A stretch of 64,000 nucleotides of DNA from Nonomuraea soli (GCF_013761175.1 NZ_JACDUR010000004.1:868001-932000); one strand, 5' to 3'. Counted from the stretch's first letter, positions 16,981 through 25,607 are shown. Notes: a model not told the origin generated them from the letters alone. A program made the numbers and translations.

Positions 16981-17717
16981 CCACGACGCCCCCTCCCGAC
17001 CACCGTCAGACGGCCGCCGCACCCTCGCGGCCGGCCGAGCCCTCGCCGCCAGCCGGGCCAGCGCCTGACGTCGAGCAGCGTGTGCTGGCCGCCCTCGCTC
17101 CGCTGGGTGACGCCCACGACCTGCTCCTCGCAGGCCCCCACGCCCTCCACGCCCACGGCCTCCGCCCCCACGCCCTCATCCTCGGCCTCGCCGATCCTCC
17201 TCATGCCTCCCTGACCCTCGTCACGCGCTCGCCCCGCCGCCTCCCGGCCACCGTCGACGCCATCGCCCGAGCCCTGCGAGCAACCGGCCTCGACTGCGCG
17301 CCGCACCGCGATGGCCTGCTGATCGCCCAGGCATACGAGCTGACCGTGGCCGGCGAGAACCTCCGGCACCCGGCCGTGCCCCACGACCCGCTGCCGGTCA
17401 TTTCCCTCGACGACGCCGTCGGCCTCGCCGTACGAGCCCTCCATGACCGCGGCCTGGCCGGTGACGTGCTCGACGTGGCGTCGGCCGCCCACCTGTACAG
17501 CTTCCTGGAGCTGGAGAGCCTGGGCCGCACCCACCTCGACTCCTTCTCGGTGCACGAGCTGCTCATGCGCCTGGAGTTCGTGGAGGAGATGGACGACGAG
17601 CGCCTGGACGGCGAGATCCGCGCCCTGGTGCTGTCGTGGATCGAGGAGATCAAGCTGCGCAGAGCCGAGGAGGGCGACATCGACGTCGACGACCCCGACC
17701 TGCCCGCCCTCGACTAG
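16977..17717 (+). CDS. hypothetical protein, possible nucleotidyltransferase fold (AbiEii-like)
   Basis: A 246-residue cytoplasmic protein with a Pro/Ala-rich N terminus (first 30 residues). The core LLLAGPHALHAHGL ... PVISLDDAVGLAVRALHDRGLAGDVLDVASA recalls the AbiEii/DUF1814 nucleotidyltransferase layout (GG..L..HG.. then a D-x2-A-x-K/R-ALxDR-x3-DxxD helix region). The canonical catalytic Asp pair is not obvious, so it may be inactive or another fold. Acidic C terminus (EEGDIDVDDPDLPALD). Coupled to the membrane protein upstream. Its TAG lies in the same CTAG as the LysR gene stop. Confidence 0.55.
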   Translation: MTTTPPPDHRQTAAAPSRPAEPSPPAGPAPDVEQRVLAALAPLGDAHDLLLAGPHALHAHGLRPHALILGLADPPHASLTLVTRSPRRLPATVDAIARALRATGLDCAPHRDGLLIAQAYELTVAGENLRHPAVPHDPLPVISLDDAVGLAVRALHDRGLAGDVLDVASAAHLYSFLELESLGRTHLDSFSVHELLMRLEFVEEMDDERLDGEIRALVLSWIEEIKLRRAEEGDIDVDDPDLPALD

Positions 17718-18586
17718 GTGTTGCCGGTCTGTCCGCCGGCGCGCAGCTGGAGACGTGTCGCCGTGCGGACGAGGTCGGCGACGGCTCTGGACCTGCTGTG
17801 TGGCGGCCAGGCGACGACGGTCGTGACGGCCGGCGCGTCCGGCACCGGCACGACGGCGTAGTCGTCGCGTAGCTGCTCACGAAGCGACTCGGGCACGACG
17901 GCGCACGCCAGTCCGAGCGCGATCAGCTGGAACAGCTGGGTGTGGTCACGAACCTGCGGGCCGGCGCCGTCCGGATGGCCGCCGTCCCGTCCAGGCCAGC
18001 GCGGCAGCGGCAGTCCCGCCTCGGTCCTGACCTCCTCGAACGACAGGCGCGCCCGGTTGGCGAGCGGATGGCCCTTGGGCAGGACCACGACCTGCTGCTC
18101 GCTGTGGAGATCCTCGGTGTCGAATCCGGCCGTCGTGTCATAGGGCCGGTGGAGCAGAGCGACGTCGGCACGCCCGGTGCGCAGCAGGAACTCCGGCTCG
18201 CCCGGCCCGCACAGCATCACCTCGACGGCCACGGCGCCCGGTTCGGCGGCGTAGGCGGCCAGGAGCTTCGACAACAGTTCCCTGGAAGCTCCGGCCTTGG
18301 CGGCCAGGACCACACCCGGCTGGTCTCCCGCGGCGCGGCGGGTGCGGCGCTCGGCGGCTTCGACCGCGTCGAGCGCGGTCCGTGCCTCCCTCAGCAGCAC
18401 CGACCCGGCCTCGGTCAAGGCGACGGCGCGAGGGGTGCGGTGCAGCAGAACGACTCCGAGCCGCCGCTCCAGCTGCTGGATCGCCCGCGACAGTGGTGGC
18501 TGCGCCATCGCGAGCCGTTGTGCCGCCCGCCCGAAGTGCAACTCCTCGGCGACGGCGACGAAGTATCGCAACTCCCGCGTCTCCAC
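17714..18586 (-). CDS. LysR family transcriptional regulator
   Basis: A 290-residue LysR regulator starting at GTG 18586 (VETRELRYFVAVAEELHFGR): N-terminal helix-turn-helix AAQRLAMAQPPLSRAIQQLERRLG, then the substrate-binding domain with GRADVALLHRP and VVLPKGHPLA. Divergent from the SDR gene, with a T-N11-A box between them. It probably controls that SDR gene in response to a small ligand. Confidence 0.92.
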   Translation of the reverse strand: METRELRYFVAVAEELHFGRAAQRLAMAQPPLSRAIQQLERRLGVVLLHRTPRAVALTEAGSVLLREARTALDAVEAAERRTRRAAGDQPGVVLAAKAGASRELLSKLLAAYAAEPGAVAVEVMLCGPGEPEFLLRTGRADVALLHRPYDTTAGFDTEDLHSEQQVVVLPKGHPLANRARLSFEEVRTEAGLPLPRWPGRDGGHPDGAGPQVRDHTQLFQLIALGLACAVVPESLREQLRDDYAVVPVPDAPAVTTVVAWPPHSRSRAVADLVRTATRLQLRAGGQTGNT

Positions 18587-18616
18587 CGGGCCATCGTAGC
18601 CAGCCTCGACCAGGAC

Positions 18617-18635
18617 CGATACCTGTGCGGTATCG
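18617..18635. promoter_or_regulatory. LysR-type operator (T-N11-A box)
   Basis: Perfect 7-5-7 inverted repeat CGATACC-TGTGC-GGTATCG containing T-N11-A (T18620, A18632). It lies in the divergent promoter between the LysR gene (start 18586) and the SDR gene (start 18692). Confidence 0.8.
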
Positions 18636-18691
18636 CCGAGCACCTGACCGGTCTTGGACGCCTCACCCGGCCCCGCAACATGATCGACGGC

Positions 18692-19417
18692 ATGAGCGAA
18701 CGGACGATCGCGCTGGTGACCGGCGCGAACAAGGGAATCGGATTCGAGATCGCCGCAGGCCTGGGCGCGCTCGGCTGGCGCATCGGGGTGGGCGCGCGCG
18801 ATCGGCGGCGCCGCGACACCGCGGTGGAGAAGCTGCGCGCCGCCGGGACCGATGCGTTCGGCGTGCCGCTCGACGTGAGCGATGACGCGAGCGTGGCCGC
18901 CGCGGCCGAGCTGATCGCCGACCAGGCCGGAGGGCTCGACGTCCTGGTCAACAATGCCGCGATCACCGGCGGCACGCCGCAGACACCCAGCACGCTCGAT
19001 CCCGCGACCGTGCGAGCTGTCGTGGAGACCAATGTGATCGGCGTCATCCGGGTGACCAACGCGATGCTGCCGCTGCTGCGCGGCTCGGCATCACCGCGAA
19101 TCGTCAACATGTCGAGCAGCGTCGGCTCGCTCGCCCTGCAGACCGCCCCCGGCGTCGACATGGGCCCGGTTCCCGCCGCCTACCTGGCCTCGAAGACCTT
19201 CCTCAACGCCCTCACCATCCAATACGTCAAGGAACTGAGCGGCACCGGCATCCTGATCAACTCCGGTTGCCCCGGCTTCACCGCCACCGACCTCAACGGC
19301 TTCCAAGGCGTCCGCACACCGGAACAGGGCGCGGCCATCGCGATCCGCCTCGCGACCCTGCCCGACGACGGACCGACCGGCGCATTCCTCGACGACGCCG
19401 GACCGGTGCCCTGGTAA
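18692..19417 (+). CDS. SDR family NAD(P)-dependent oxidoreductase
   Basis: A 241-residue classical SDR. It shows TGANKGIG, VGARDRRR (arginines favour NADPH), NNAAI, the catalytic Ser in NMSSSVG, Tyr and Lys in AAYLASK, and CPGFTATDL. ATG 18680 is in frame just upstream; 18692 is chosen because the protein then begins MSERTIALVTGANKG. Under probable control of the divergent LysR gene. Similar SDRs reduce carbonyl compounds; the substrate is unknown. Confidence 0.9.
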   Translation: MSERTIALVTGANKGIGFEIAAGLGALGWRIGVGARDRRRRDTAVEKLRAAGTDAFGVPLDVSDDASVAAAAELIADQAGGLDVLVNNAAITGGTPQTPSTLDPATVRAVVETNVIGVIRVTNAMLPLLRGSASPRIVNMSSSVGSLALQTAPGVDMGPVPAAYLASKTFLNALTIQYVKELSGTGILINSGCPGFTATDLNGFQGVRTPEQGAAIAIRLATLPDDGPTGAFLDDAGPVPW

Positions 19418-19458
19418 CCGGCAAGCGCGGCCCATGATCAAGGCCGAGTGGGCAGGAG

Positions 19459-20931
19459 TCACAGCACCCCGGCGGCTGAGCGGATCACCAGGCCGGTGCC
19501 GAGGAGGACCACCATGGCGGCGGTGCCGGTGGGGGCCAGGCCCGAGAGGCGGGCGGCGAGTTTCATGCCGGAGGCGGCGCGGCGCTCCAGGCGGTCGGCG
19601 AGTTTGACGAGCAGCAGGCCGGTGGCGGTGAGGGTGGCGGCCATGCCGAGGCCGTAGGCGGTGACGAGGGCGATGCCGAACCAGGTGCGGCCCAGGGCGA
19701 TGGCGCCGAGCAGGACGATGAGGGCTGACGGGCTGGGCACGAGGCCGCCCGCGACGCCCAGGCCGATCAACCCGGCGCGACGGCTGCGGTGGGGGCGGCT
19801 CCCCTGGGGGTCGCCATCGTGACCGGCGTCGTGGTCAGCGTCGTGCTCATGCCCGTGCTCATGCCCGTGCCCGTGCCCATGTCCGTGGCCGTGCCCATGA
19901 CCGTGCCCATGACCGTGCCCGTGCCCATGTCCGTGCCCATGACCGTGCCCATGCCCATGCCCATGCCCGTCGAGGCCGTGGCCGCGGAGGGCGGACCAGA
20001 GGAGGCGGGCGCCGATGACGACGATGAGCGCCCCGCTGGCCACCCCCAGCCACCCCAGCACCGACTCCCCGGCCAGCGAGCTGGCCACCGTGAGGAGCAC
20101 GCCCACCGCCAGCACCCCGGCCGTGTGCGTGACCGTCACGGTGGCGCCGACGACGAGGGCGTCGCGGGGGCGGCCGCGGCGGCCGGCGAGGTAGGCGGCC
20201 ATGACCGTCTTGCCGTGCCCCGGGATGAGCGCGTGCCCAGCCCCCAGCACGGCGGCGAGGGCGATGGCGAGCAGGCCGAGGGGCACGGTGAGCGTGTCGG
20301 CGCCGATGAGGCCGGTGAAGACGCTGTCGATGTAGGTGAACAGGTCGCCGAGGAACCAGCCGGAGGGCAGCGAGGGAGCGGCGGCGGCCGACGAGGGGGC
20401 GCCGGTCACGCTGATGGTGGCCGAGCGCTGGTCCAGGGGGGAGGAGAGCAGGTCGGCCGGGTAGGAGCGCAGCTCGTCGCTGATGCTCGCCGAGGGCAGC
20501 GGGGCGCCGTTCGAGGTCGCCTGCCGTACGAGGGGGCCGCCGACCACGATCTCGCGCCAGCCGATGCGCTCCTGCTCGAAGGCGTCGGTGAACTCGATCG
20601 TGGACGCGGGCCGTACGGAGGCGACGAGGGAGCAGGTGAGCCGGGAGGTCTCCAGGCCGCCCTGGCCGGGCTGGTAGGAGAACGACGCGTCGGCCACCCG
20701 CCACGGCACCGGGGTGCCGTCGATGACGAGGCGCTGTGCGGAGGCGAGCGTGGCGCACTGCTCGGCGGCGGGGCGCGCGGTGGGCCTGCCCTGGAGGGTC
20801 GGCAGTTCGGCGGCGTCGACCACGGCGGTGTTCTCGACGCGGTCGGCGAAGACCCGCAGGCCGTTGTAGTGGTTGACGGTGAAGTTGCCCAGCGGGTGCG
20901 CCAGCACGAGGGCGACGAGCAGCATTCTCAT
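19459..20931 (-). CDS. NicO/RcnA-family nickel-cobalt type exporter with His-Gly tract
   Basis: A 490-residue integral membrane protein. It begins with an exported domain of about 190 residues (after a short signal-like segment MRMLLVALVLAHPLGNFTVNH), then transmembrane helices with the hallmark GAGHALIPGHGKTVMAAYL and VTHTAGVLAVG, a cytoplasmic or loop tract of 18 His alternating with Gly, then GLVPSPSALIVLL and further helices. These are NicO/RcnA/UreH-type motifs for Ni2+/Co2+ handling, usually efflux. Last gene of a DUF4331-TPR-NicO operon; its ATG overlaps the TPR stop (ATGA). Metal identity is inferred. Confidence 0.85.
   Translation of the reverse strand: MRMLLVALVLAHPLGNFTVNHYNGLRVFADRVENTAVVDAAELPTLQGRPTARPAAEQCATLASAQRLVIDGTPVPWRVADASFSYQPGQGGLETSRLTCSLVASVRPASTIEFTDAFEQERIGWREIVVGGPLVRQATSNGAPLPSASISDELRSYPADLLSSPLDQRSATISVTGAPSSAAAAPSLPSGWFLGDLFTYIDSVFTGLIGADTLTVPLGLLAIALAAVLGAGHALIPGHGKTVMAAYLAGRRGRPRDALVVGATVTVTHTAGVLAVGVLLTVASSLAGESVLGWLGVASGALIVVIGARLLWSALRGHGLDGHGHGHGHGHGHGHGHGHGHGHGHGHGHGHGHGHGHEHGHEHDADHDAGHDGDPQGSRPHRSRRAGLIGLGVAGGLVPSPSALIVLLGAIALGRTWFGIALVTAYGLGMAATLTATGLLLVKLADRLERRAASGMKLAARLSGLAPTGTAAMVVLLGTGLVIRSAAGVL
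19861..19970 (-). repeat. 6-bp repeat tract encoding the His-Gly run
   Basis: About 18 six-base units (CAC or CAT followed by GGN) inside the exporter gene, encoding alternating His and Gly. Codons vary (CAT/CAC, GGC/GGG/GGT/GGA), so it is protein-level selection as well as repeat expansion. Confidence 0.9.
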
Positions 20932-22136
20932 GAGAACCTCGCGAGCGCGGGCAGGGCGGGGTCGAAGGTCGGGTTGTAGGTGCGGGCGAGCGATGTGCCG
21001 CGCAGGCCGAGGGCCTGTTCGATCTCGGCCCGGTGGTGGTGCAGGAGGGCGTTGCGCCAGCCGGTCGCGGTGGCCTGTTTCGCGTACGGCAGAGCCTCGC
21101 GCGAGCGGCCCGCCCGGTGAAGCGCCCAGGCGAGCGCGTCGGCGGCGACGGGATTGGGGTTGCGCCCGAACTCGGCGCGCGCGTGCCGTACGGCCAGCGC
21201 CGGGTCGCCGTGGTCGGCCTCGAACTCGGCCAGGGTCAGGTCGTCGAGCACTCCGGATTCGGTGGCCAGACGCTGCTGGGCGCGCAGGAGGGTCCAGTCG
21301 GGGGCGAGCCCGGCCTTGATGCGCACCTCGCCGTACTCCACGAGGTACTGCGGCAGGGGCAGGCGCCCGACGACGGACTCGTAGAGGGGCAGCGCCGCCT
21401 TCAGGTCGCCGGACAGGGCGTGGGCGCGGGCCTGGCCGGCGATGGCCGGGGTGAAGGAGGGCATCGCCTGCAGCGCCTGGCCGTACCACTGCTGCGCCTG
21501 GGCGAGCTCGCCCGATCGCAGTGCCAGCTCGCCCAGGTAGAAGCGGCAGTAGGCGACGTCGGCCGGCTGGTAGGCGTCGGCGAGGGCGTATTCGAGGTGG
21601 CGCCGCGCGCCGGCGAGGTCGCCGCGGAGTTCGGCGGCGTAGGAGGCGCGGCTGAAGGAGGCCACGCCGGGGCGCAGGGCGATCATGCGCTCGATGGCCT
21701 GGCCGGCCCGGTCGTGGTCGCCGAGCTGGGTGCGGGCGTCGGCCAGGACGCCGAGGGCGGTGGTGCTGTAGGGGTTGGCGGCGACGGCCCGTTCGGCGAG
21801 CCGTACGGCCTGGGAGAAGTCGTGGCGGGCGGCGGCGAGGGCGGCGCCGGCGGTGAGCACCGCGTCGTCCTGGGGTGCCAGCCCGTTGGCCTTGATCAGG
21901 GCTTGTTCGGCCTTGGGGTAGAAGGCGGGGTTGCCGGTGATGCGGGCCTGTTCGAGGTGTTCGGTGGCGAGCCGGGCCCAGCCTCGGTAGTCGCCGGGCA
22001 GGCGCTGGAGGCGGGACTGGAGGGTTTCCGTGGTGCGGGTGGCCGCGCTCTGCTGGGGCGGCGCGGCCACGGTGGCGACGGTGAAGATCAGCGCCCCGGC
22101 CAGCACGACGCCGCCTGCCGCGATGAGGACACGCAT
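20928..22136 (-). CDS. membrane-anchored or secreted TPR protein
   Basis: A 402-residue protein with an N-terminal signal or anchor (MRVLIAAGGVVLAGALIFTVATVAA) and then tandem tetratricopeptide repeats (for example AVRLAERAVAANPYSTTALGVLA, GELAQAQQWYGQALQAMPSF, REALPYAKQATATG). It is an extracytoplasmic scaffold or partner protein. Sits between the DUF4331 gene and the NicO exporter, coupled to the latter by ATGA, and separated from DUF4331 by 83 bases. No enzymatic motif. Confidence 0.85.
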   Translation of the reverse strand: MRVLIAAGGVVLAGALIFTVATVAAPPQQSAATRTTETLQSRLQRLPGDYRGWARLATEHLEQARITGNPAFYPKAEQALIKANGLAPQDDAVLTAGAALAAARHDFSQAVRLAERAVAANPYSTTALGVLADARTQLGDHDRAGQAIERMIALRPGVASFSRASYAAELRGDLAGARRHLEYALADAYQPADVAYCRFYLGELALRSGELAQAQQWYGQALQAMPSFTPAIAGQARAHALSGDLKAALPLYESVVGRLPLPQYLVEYGEVRIKAGLAPDWTLLRAQQRLATESGVLDDLTLAEFEADHGDPALAVRHARAEFGRNPNPVAADALAWALHRAGRSREALPYAKQATATGWRNALLHHHRAEIEQALGLRGTSLARTYNPTFDPALPALARFS

Positions 22137-22219
22137 GAGCTGAACTCCTTCGGACGGAACGGGGGGACGGCGGGCTCCAGGGAGACGAGGGAAGGAGCCC
22201 GCCGAGTTCTGCTGCGGCC

Positions 22220-23605
22220 TTACTTGGCTCCGGCGGTGTTCACGCCGGAGTTCGAGGGCAGGGCCATGTACGGGAACGTCGAGCCGAACGGCTTGTCGTT
22301 GGCGTCGACCTTGTCGGTCAGCGCGGGCACGAGCTTGCCGGAGGTCGCGGCGCCGGCGAGCGCCTGGAGCTCGATGTCGAGCACGTCGTCGGCCAGGCGG
22401 CGGCCGTTCGGGAAGCCCTGCAGGTCACCGGCGAGGACGCCGAGCCGGTTGGGGTCCTTCGAGGGCGGGATCGACATGTTGAGTCGCAGCATCTCGGCGG
22501 GACGCAGCTTGCCCGCGTCCTTGTTGAGCGTCTGCGAGTTCAGGTCGGCCATGATCGGGCCGTTGCCCTTGGCGATGCCGGTCAGGAAGATCTCGACCAG
22601 GTCGTTGCGCGGGGTGGCGGGCGCCTTGATGCCGTAGATGGCCTCCAGGAGCTTGGGCACCTCGGGCTCGGTGACGCGCTTGACGACGGCGGGGACGTCG
22701 GCGTCCTTGTGCGGGGGCAGCGCGTTGAAGGCGTCCTTCAGCCCTGCGGGCACGACGACCTCGTTGACCAGCGGGTTGCCCAGGCGGGAGACCTGGACGT
22801 AGCCGTTCGGCGTCCACTTGTCGACGGTGGTCCACACGCCGATGACCGGGTTGCGCTTGACGTCGCCCTTGAGGGCCAGGTCCTTGGCGGGCACCTGCAC
22901 GCCCAGCGTGCTGATGTTGTAGCCGCGGACGCTGTCCTGGCCGACCTCGGACAGGTTGCCGCCGTAGAGCAGGTCGAAGACGCGCAGGTCGAGGAAGAAG
23001 GCGTCGTCGGACTGCCCGGCGTAGGTCTTGCCGCCGCCCGGCAGGTTGCGGATGGCCTGGTTCCTCAGGGTGCCGTAGTCGGGGATGGAGGCGGGTCCCA
23101 CGTTGCTGGGGGCGGCGATCGCGTTGTTGATGAGCGTCTGGGTGCCCGACTCGGTGATGCGCTTGAGCGTGTAGCGCTGCTTGTAGAGCAGGTTCTCGTC
23201 GTCGAGCGAGGTCACGGGGCCGTTGTTGTACAGGAACGTGGTGTTGCCGCGCTTGTCGTCGTCGCGGAAGGTCCACTGGTAGCTGATGTCGGGCTTGGCG
23301 TCACCGTCGTTGTCGATCCTGATGTAGTACCGCGAGCGGGTGTCCCAGGTGTAGAAGTTGGGGCCGCCGTTGGGCTCCTGGAAGGGGAGCCAGTTGCCGA
23401 GCAGGGTGACGGTGTCGGGCTTGTCGGGGCTGACGAACGCGTAGACGTCGGTGTCGTCGTTGCGCGGGTCGCCCGCGATCATCGGGGCTTCGCGGTGTGA
23501 GGAAGCCGTGCCGGTGTCGGGCCGGAGGAAGGCGAGCGAGGAGGCGGTCAACGCCACCGCGACGCCTAGCCCGACTACTGTGCGCCGGTTGATCCGGAGC
23601 TCCAT
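22220..23605 (-). CDS. secreted DUF4331 family protein
   Basis: A 461-residue DUF4331 protein. The N terminus INRRTVVGLGVAVALTASSLAFL is a signal with an arginine pair. The mature part starts with the family hallmark SSHREAPMIAGDPRNDDTDVYAFVSPD and continues with YIRIDNDGDAKPDI and a DDAFFLDLRVFD segment, rich in Asp and Asn as in calcium-binding or beta-propeller proteins. Function of the family is not established. First gene of the operon with TPR and NicO genes; divergent from the ABC exporter across a promoter with two inverted repeats. Confidence 0.88.
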   Translation of the reverse strand: MELRINRRTVVGLGVAVALTASSLAFLRPDTGTASSHREAPMIAGDPRNDDTDVYAFVSPDKPDTVTLLGNWLPFQEPNGGPNFYTWDTRSRYYIRIDNDGDAKPDISYQWTFRDDDKRGNTTFLYNNGPVTSLDDENLLYKQRYTLKRITESGTQTLINNAIAAPSNVGPASIPDYGTLRNQAIRNLPGGGKTYAGQSDDAFFLDLRVFDLLYGGNLSEVGQDSVRGYNISTLGVQVPAKDLALKGDVKRNPVIGVWTTVDKWTPNGYVQVSRLGNPLVNEVVVPAGLKDAFNALPPHKDADVPAVVKRVTEPEVPKLLEAIYGIKAPATPRNDLVEIFLTGIAKGNGPIMADLNSQTLNKDAGKLRPAEMLRLNMSIPPSKDPNRLGVLAGDLQGFPNGRRLADDVLDIELQALAGAATSGKLVPALTDKVDANDKPFGSTFPYMALPSNSGVNTAGAK

Positions 23606-23718
23606 GGTTGGGTCCTTGTCTCGTGACTGTCGGAGAGAAGAGGTTCCGGCCGGGTTCCTCGACGCTCTATTCGTCGCGAGTCGGCGAGCGGATTGCGTCT
23701 CCTTCCCAGGGAGTAGAA

Positions 23719-23761
23719 GTCAACTTTGGTTGACATACTTAGGTCGTCAATTTAGGTTGAC
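23719..23761 (+). promoter_or_regulatory. promoter with two overlapping inverted repeats before the ABC exporter
   Basis: GTCAAC-TTTG-GTTGAC (23719-23734) and GTCAA-N6-TTGAC (23746-23761) are two related inverted repeats. A sigma-70-type promoter overlaps them: -35 TTGACA at 23730-23735, 17-base spacer, -10 TAGGTT at 23753-23758. A repressor on these sites would block transcription toward the gene at 23799 and possibly the divergent DUF4331 gene. No regulator gene lies next to it. Confidence 0.7.
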
Positions 23762-23798
23762 CGGTGTAGAACCCGATCCCTGAAACGTTGGAGCAGGC

Positions 23799-25556
23799 AT
23801 GAGTCAGGAACGCCCCGAGGGCACCGTCGACCCCGGGCCCAAAGCCCCCCTGCGTGACTTGTTCGCCTATCTGCGCCCCCATCGCACGATCCTCGTGGTG
23901 GGCGGCCTGCTGTCCGTGCTCGGCTCGGGGGCGGCGCTGGCCATCCCCCAGGTGGCCGAGTACATCGTCAACGCCTTCGGCTCCGGCGAACCCGTCGGCG
24001 GGTTGCTGATCGGGTTGACGGTCGCCGTGATCGTGGGTGCGGCGATCATGGCCTTCGGCGGCTACATCATGGAACGCACCGGTGAGGGCATCGTCTACGA
24101 CGCCCGCCGCAAGCTGGTCGACCGCATGTTCCGCCTGAAGGTCGCCGACGTCGACCGGCTCAAGCCCGGCGACCTGCTGTCGCGGGTGACGGGTGACACC
24201 ACCCTGCTGCGCACGGTGCTGACCAACGGCCTCATCGAGTCGATCGGCGCCTTCTTCATGCTCATCGGCGCGATCGTGCTGATGGCGCTGAAGGACGGCG
24301 TGCTCTTCCTGGTCACCCTGCTGGTGCTGGTCGTGGTCGGCGGCATGGTCGCCACGCTGATGCCGCGCATCCAGAAGGCCCAGTTCAAGGCGCAGGAGGC
24401 GGTCGGCGACATGGGCGCGGTCCTGGACCGGGCGCTGCAGGCCTACCGCACGGTCAAGGCCAGCGGCGTGGAGGAGCGCGAGATCGCCATCGTCGGCGAC
24501 GCCGCGGAACGGGCACGCAAGCGCGGCGTGCAGGTCGCCGTCTGGGGCTCCCTGGCGGGCGTCTCCACCTGGGTGGCCTTCCAGATCGCCTTCGTGGCGG
24601 TCTTCGCCATCGGCGGCGCGCGGGTGGCGTCTGGGGCGCTGGAGGTGGCAGAGCTGATCGCCTTCTTCCTCTACCTGTTCTTCCTGGTCATGCCCATCGG
24701 CCAGCTCGTGCAGGGCGCCATCCTGGTCCAGAACGGCCTGGCCGCGCTGCAGCGCATGAAGGAGGTCGAGGACCTTCCCGCCGAGGAGACCGGCGTCGCC
24801 GTCGGTACGGCTTCGCACGAGCCCGTCGGGTTGACCTTCCGCGACGTGCACTTCCGCTACGGCGACGACAGGCCGACCGTGCACAACGGCGTCAGCTTCG
24901 AGGTGCCGCCCGGCGGCCTGACCGCCCTCGTCGGGCCCTCCGGCGCGGGCAAGTCCACGGTCTTCGCCCTGCTGGAGCGCTTCTACGAGCACCAGGAGGG
25001 CACGATCACGGTCGGCGGGCGCGACATCCGCGACTGGCCGCTGAACGACCTGCGCGCCTCGTTCGGCTACGTCGAGCAGGACGCGCCGGTGCTGGCGGGC
25101 ACGCTCAGGGAGAACCTGCTCTTCGCCGCGAACGGCGCCTCGGAGGAGGAGCTGACCCGGGCCATCAGGCGCACCAGGCTCGACGACCTGGTCTCGCGCC
25201 TGCCCGACGGACTGGAGACCGCGGTCGGCCACCGGGGCGTGCTGCTGTCGGGCGGCGAGCGGCAGCGGGTGGCCATCGCCAGGGCGCTGCTGCGCAAGCC
25301 GCGCCTGCTGCTGCTCGACGAGGCGACCTCGCAGCTCGACGCGGTCAACGAGCTGCGCCTGCGCGAGGTGATCGCCGAGGTGGCGGCGGAGACCACGGTG
25401 CTGGTGATCGCGCACCGGCTGTCGACCGTGACCAATGCCGACCGCATCGTGGTGATGGAGGGCGGCACCGTGCGGGCCGTCGGCACCCACGACGAGCTGG
25501 TGGGGGAGGACGACCTCTACCGCGAGCTGGCCGCGACCCAGTTCCTGACCGCCTGA
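23799..25556 (+). CDS. ABC exporter half-transporter (fused membrane and ATPase domains)
   Basis: A 585-residue type IV ABC exporter: six transmembrane segments in residues about 25-310, then a nucleotide-binding domain with Walker A GPSGAGKS, Q-loop YVEQDAPVL, signature LSGGERQRVAIARALL, Walker B LLLLDEAT and switch His in VIAHRLSTV. Functions as a homodimer or pairs with another half. The substrate is unknown (drug, lipid or peptide). ATG 23799 has GGAG upstream. Expression is probably controlled through the inverted repeats at 23719-23761. Confidence 0.93.
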   Translation: MSQERPEGTVDPGPKAPLRDLFAYLRPHRTILVVGGLLSVLGSGAALAIPQVAEYIVNAFGSGEPVGGLLIGLTVAVIVGAAIMAFGGYIMERTGEGIVYDARRKLVDRMFRLKVADVDRLKPGDLLSRVTGDTTLLRTVLTNGLIESIGAFFMLIGAIVLMALKDGVLFLVTLLVLVVVGGMVATLMPRIQKAQFKAQEAVGDMGAVLDRALQAYRTVKASGVEEREIAIVGDAAERARKRGVQVAVWGSLAGVSTWVAFQIAFVAVFAIGGARVASGALEVAELIAFFLYLFFLVMPIGQLVQGAILVQNGLAALQRMKEVEDLPAEETGVAVGTASHEPVGLTFRDVHFRYGDDRPTVHNGVSFEVPPGGLTALVGPSGAGKSTVFALLERFYEHQEGTITVGGRDIRDWPLNDLRASFGYVEQDAPVLAGTLRENLLFAANGASEEELTRAIRRTRLDDLVSRLPDGLETAVGHRGVLLSGGERQRVAIARALLRKPRLLLLDEATSQLDAVNELRLREVIAEVAAETTVLVIAHRLSTVTNADRIVVMEGGTVRAVGTHDELVGEDDLYRELAATQFLTA

Positions 25557-25589
25557 CGACCCAGGGCCGCCTCTGCGTGTAATCTGCCT

Positions 25590-25607
25590 TTGAATAGGTT
25601 CATTCAC
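25590..25607. promoter_or_regulatory. hut operator 1 (TGAAT-N6-ATTCA)
   Basis: TTGAATAGGTTCATTCAC just before hutU, with TGAAT at 25591-25595 and ATTCA at 25602-25606. It has the same arms and spacing as the perfect palindrome at 31111-31128 ahead of the second half of the hut cluster (13 of 18 positions identical). The RpiR-family gene downstream of hutU is the likely regulator. Confidence 0.75.

Noticed and set aside
17942-18691. Long N-terminal extension of the SDR gene at 18692
   Set aside because: It would run antisense through the LysR gene and the T-N11-A box; the SDR fold begins only at MSERTIALVTGANKG.
19861-19970. Regular repeats considered as a CRISPR array or satellite
   Set aside because: Six-base unit without spacers, in frame within a transporter gene and encoding His-Gly; it is a coding repeat.
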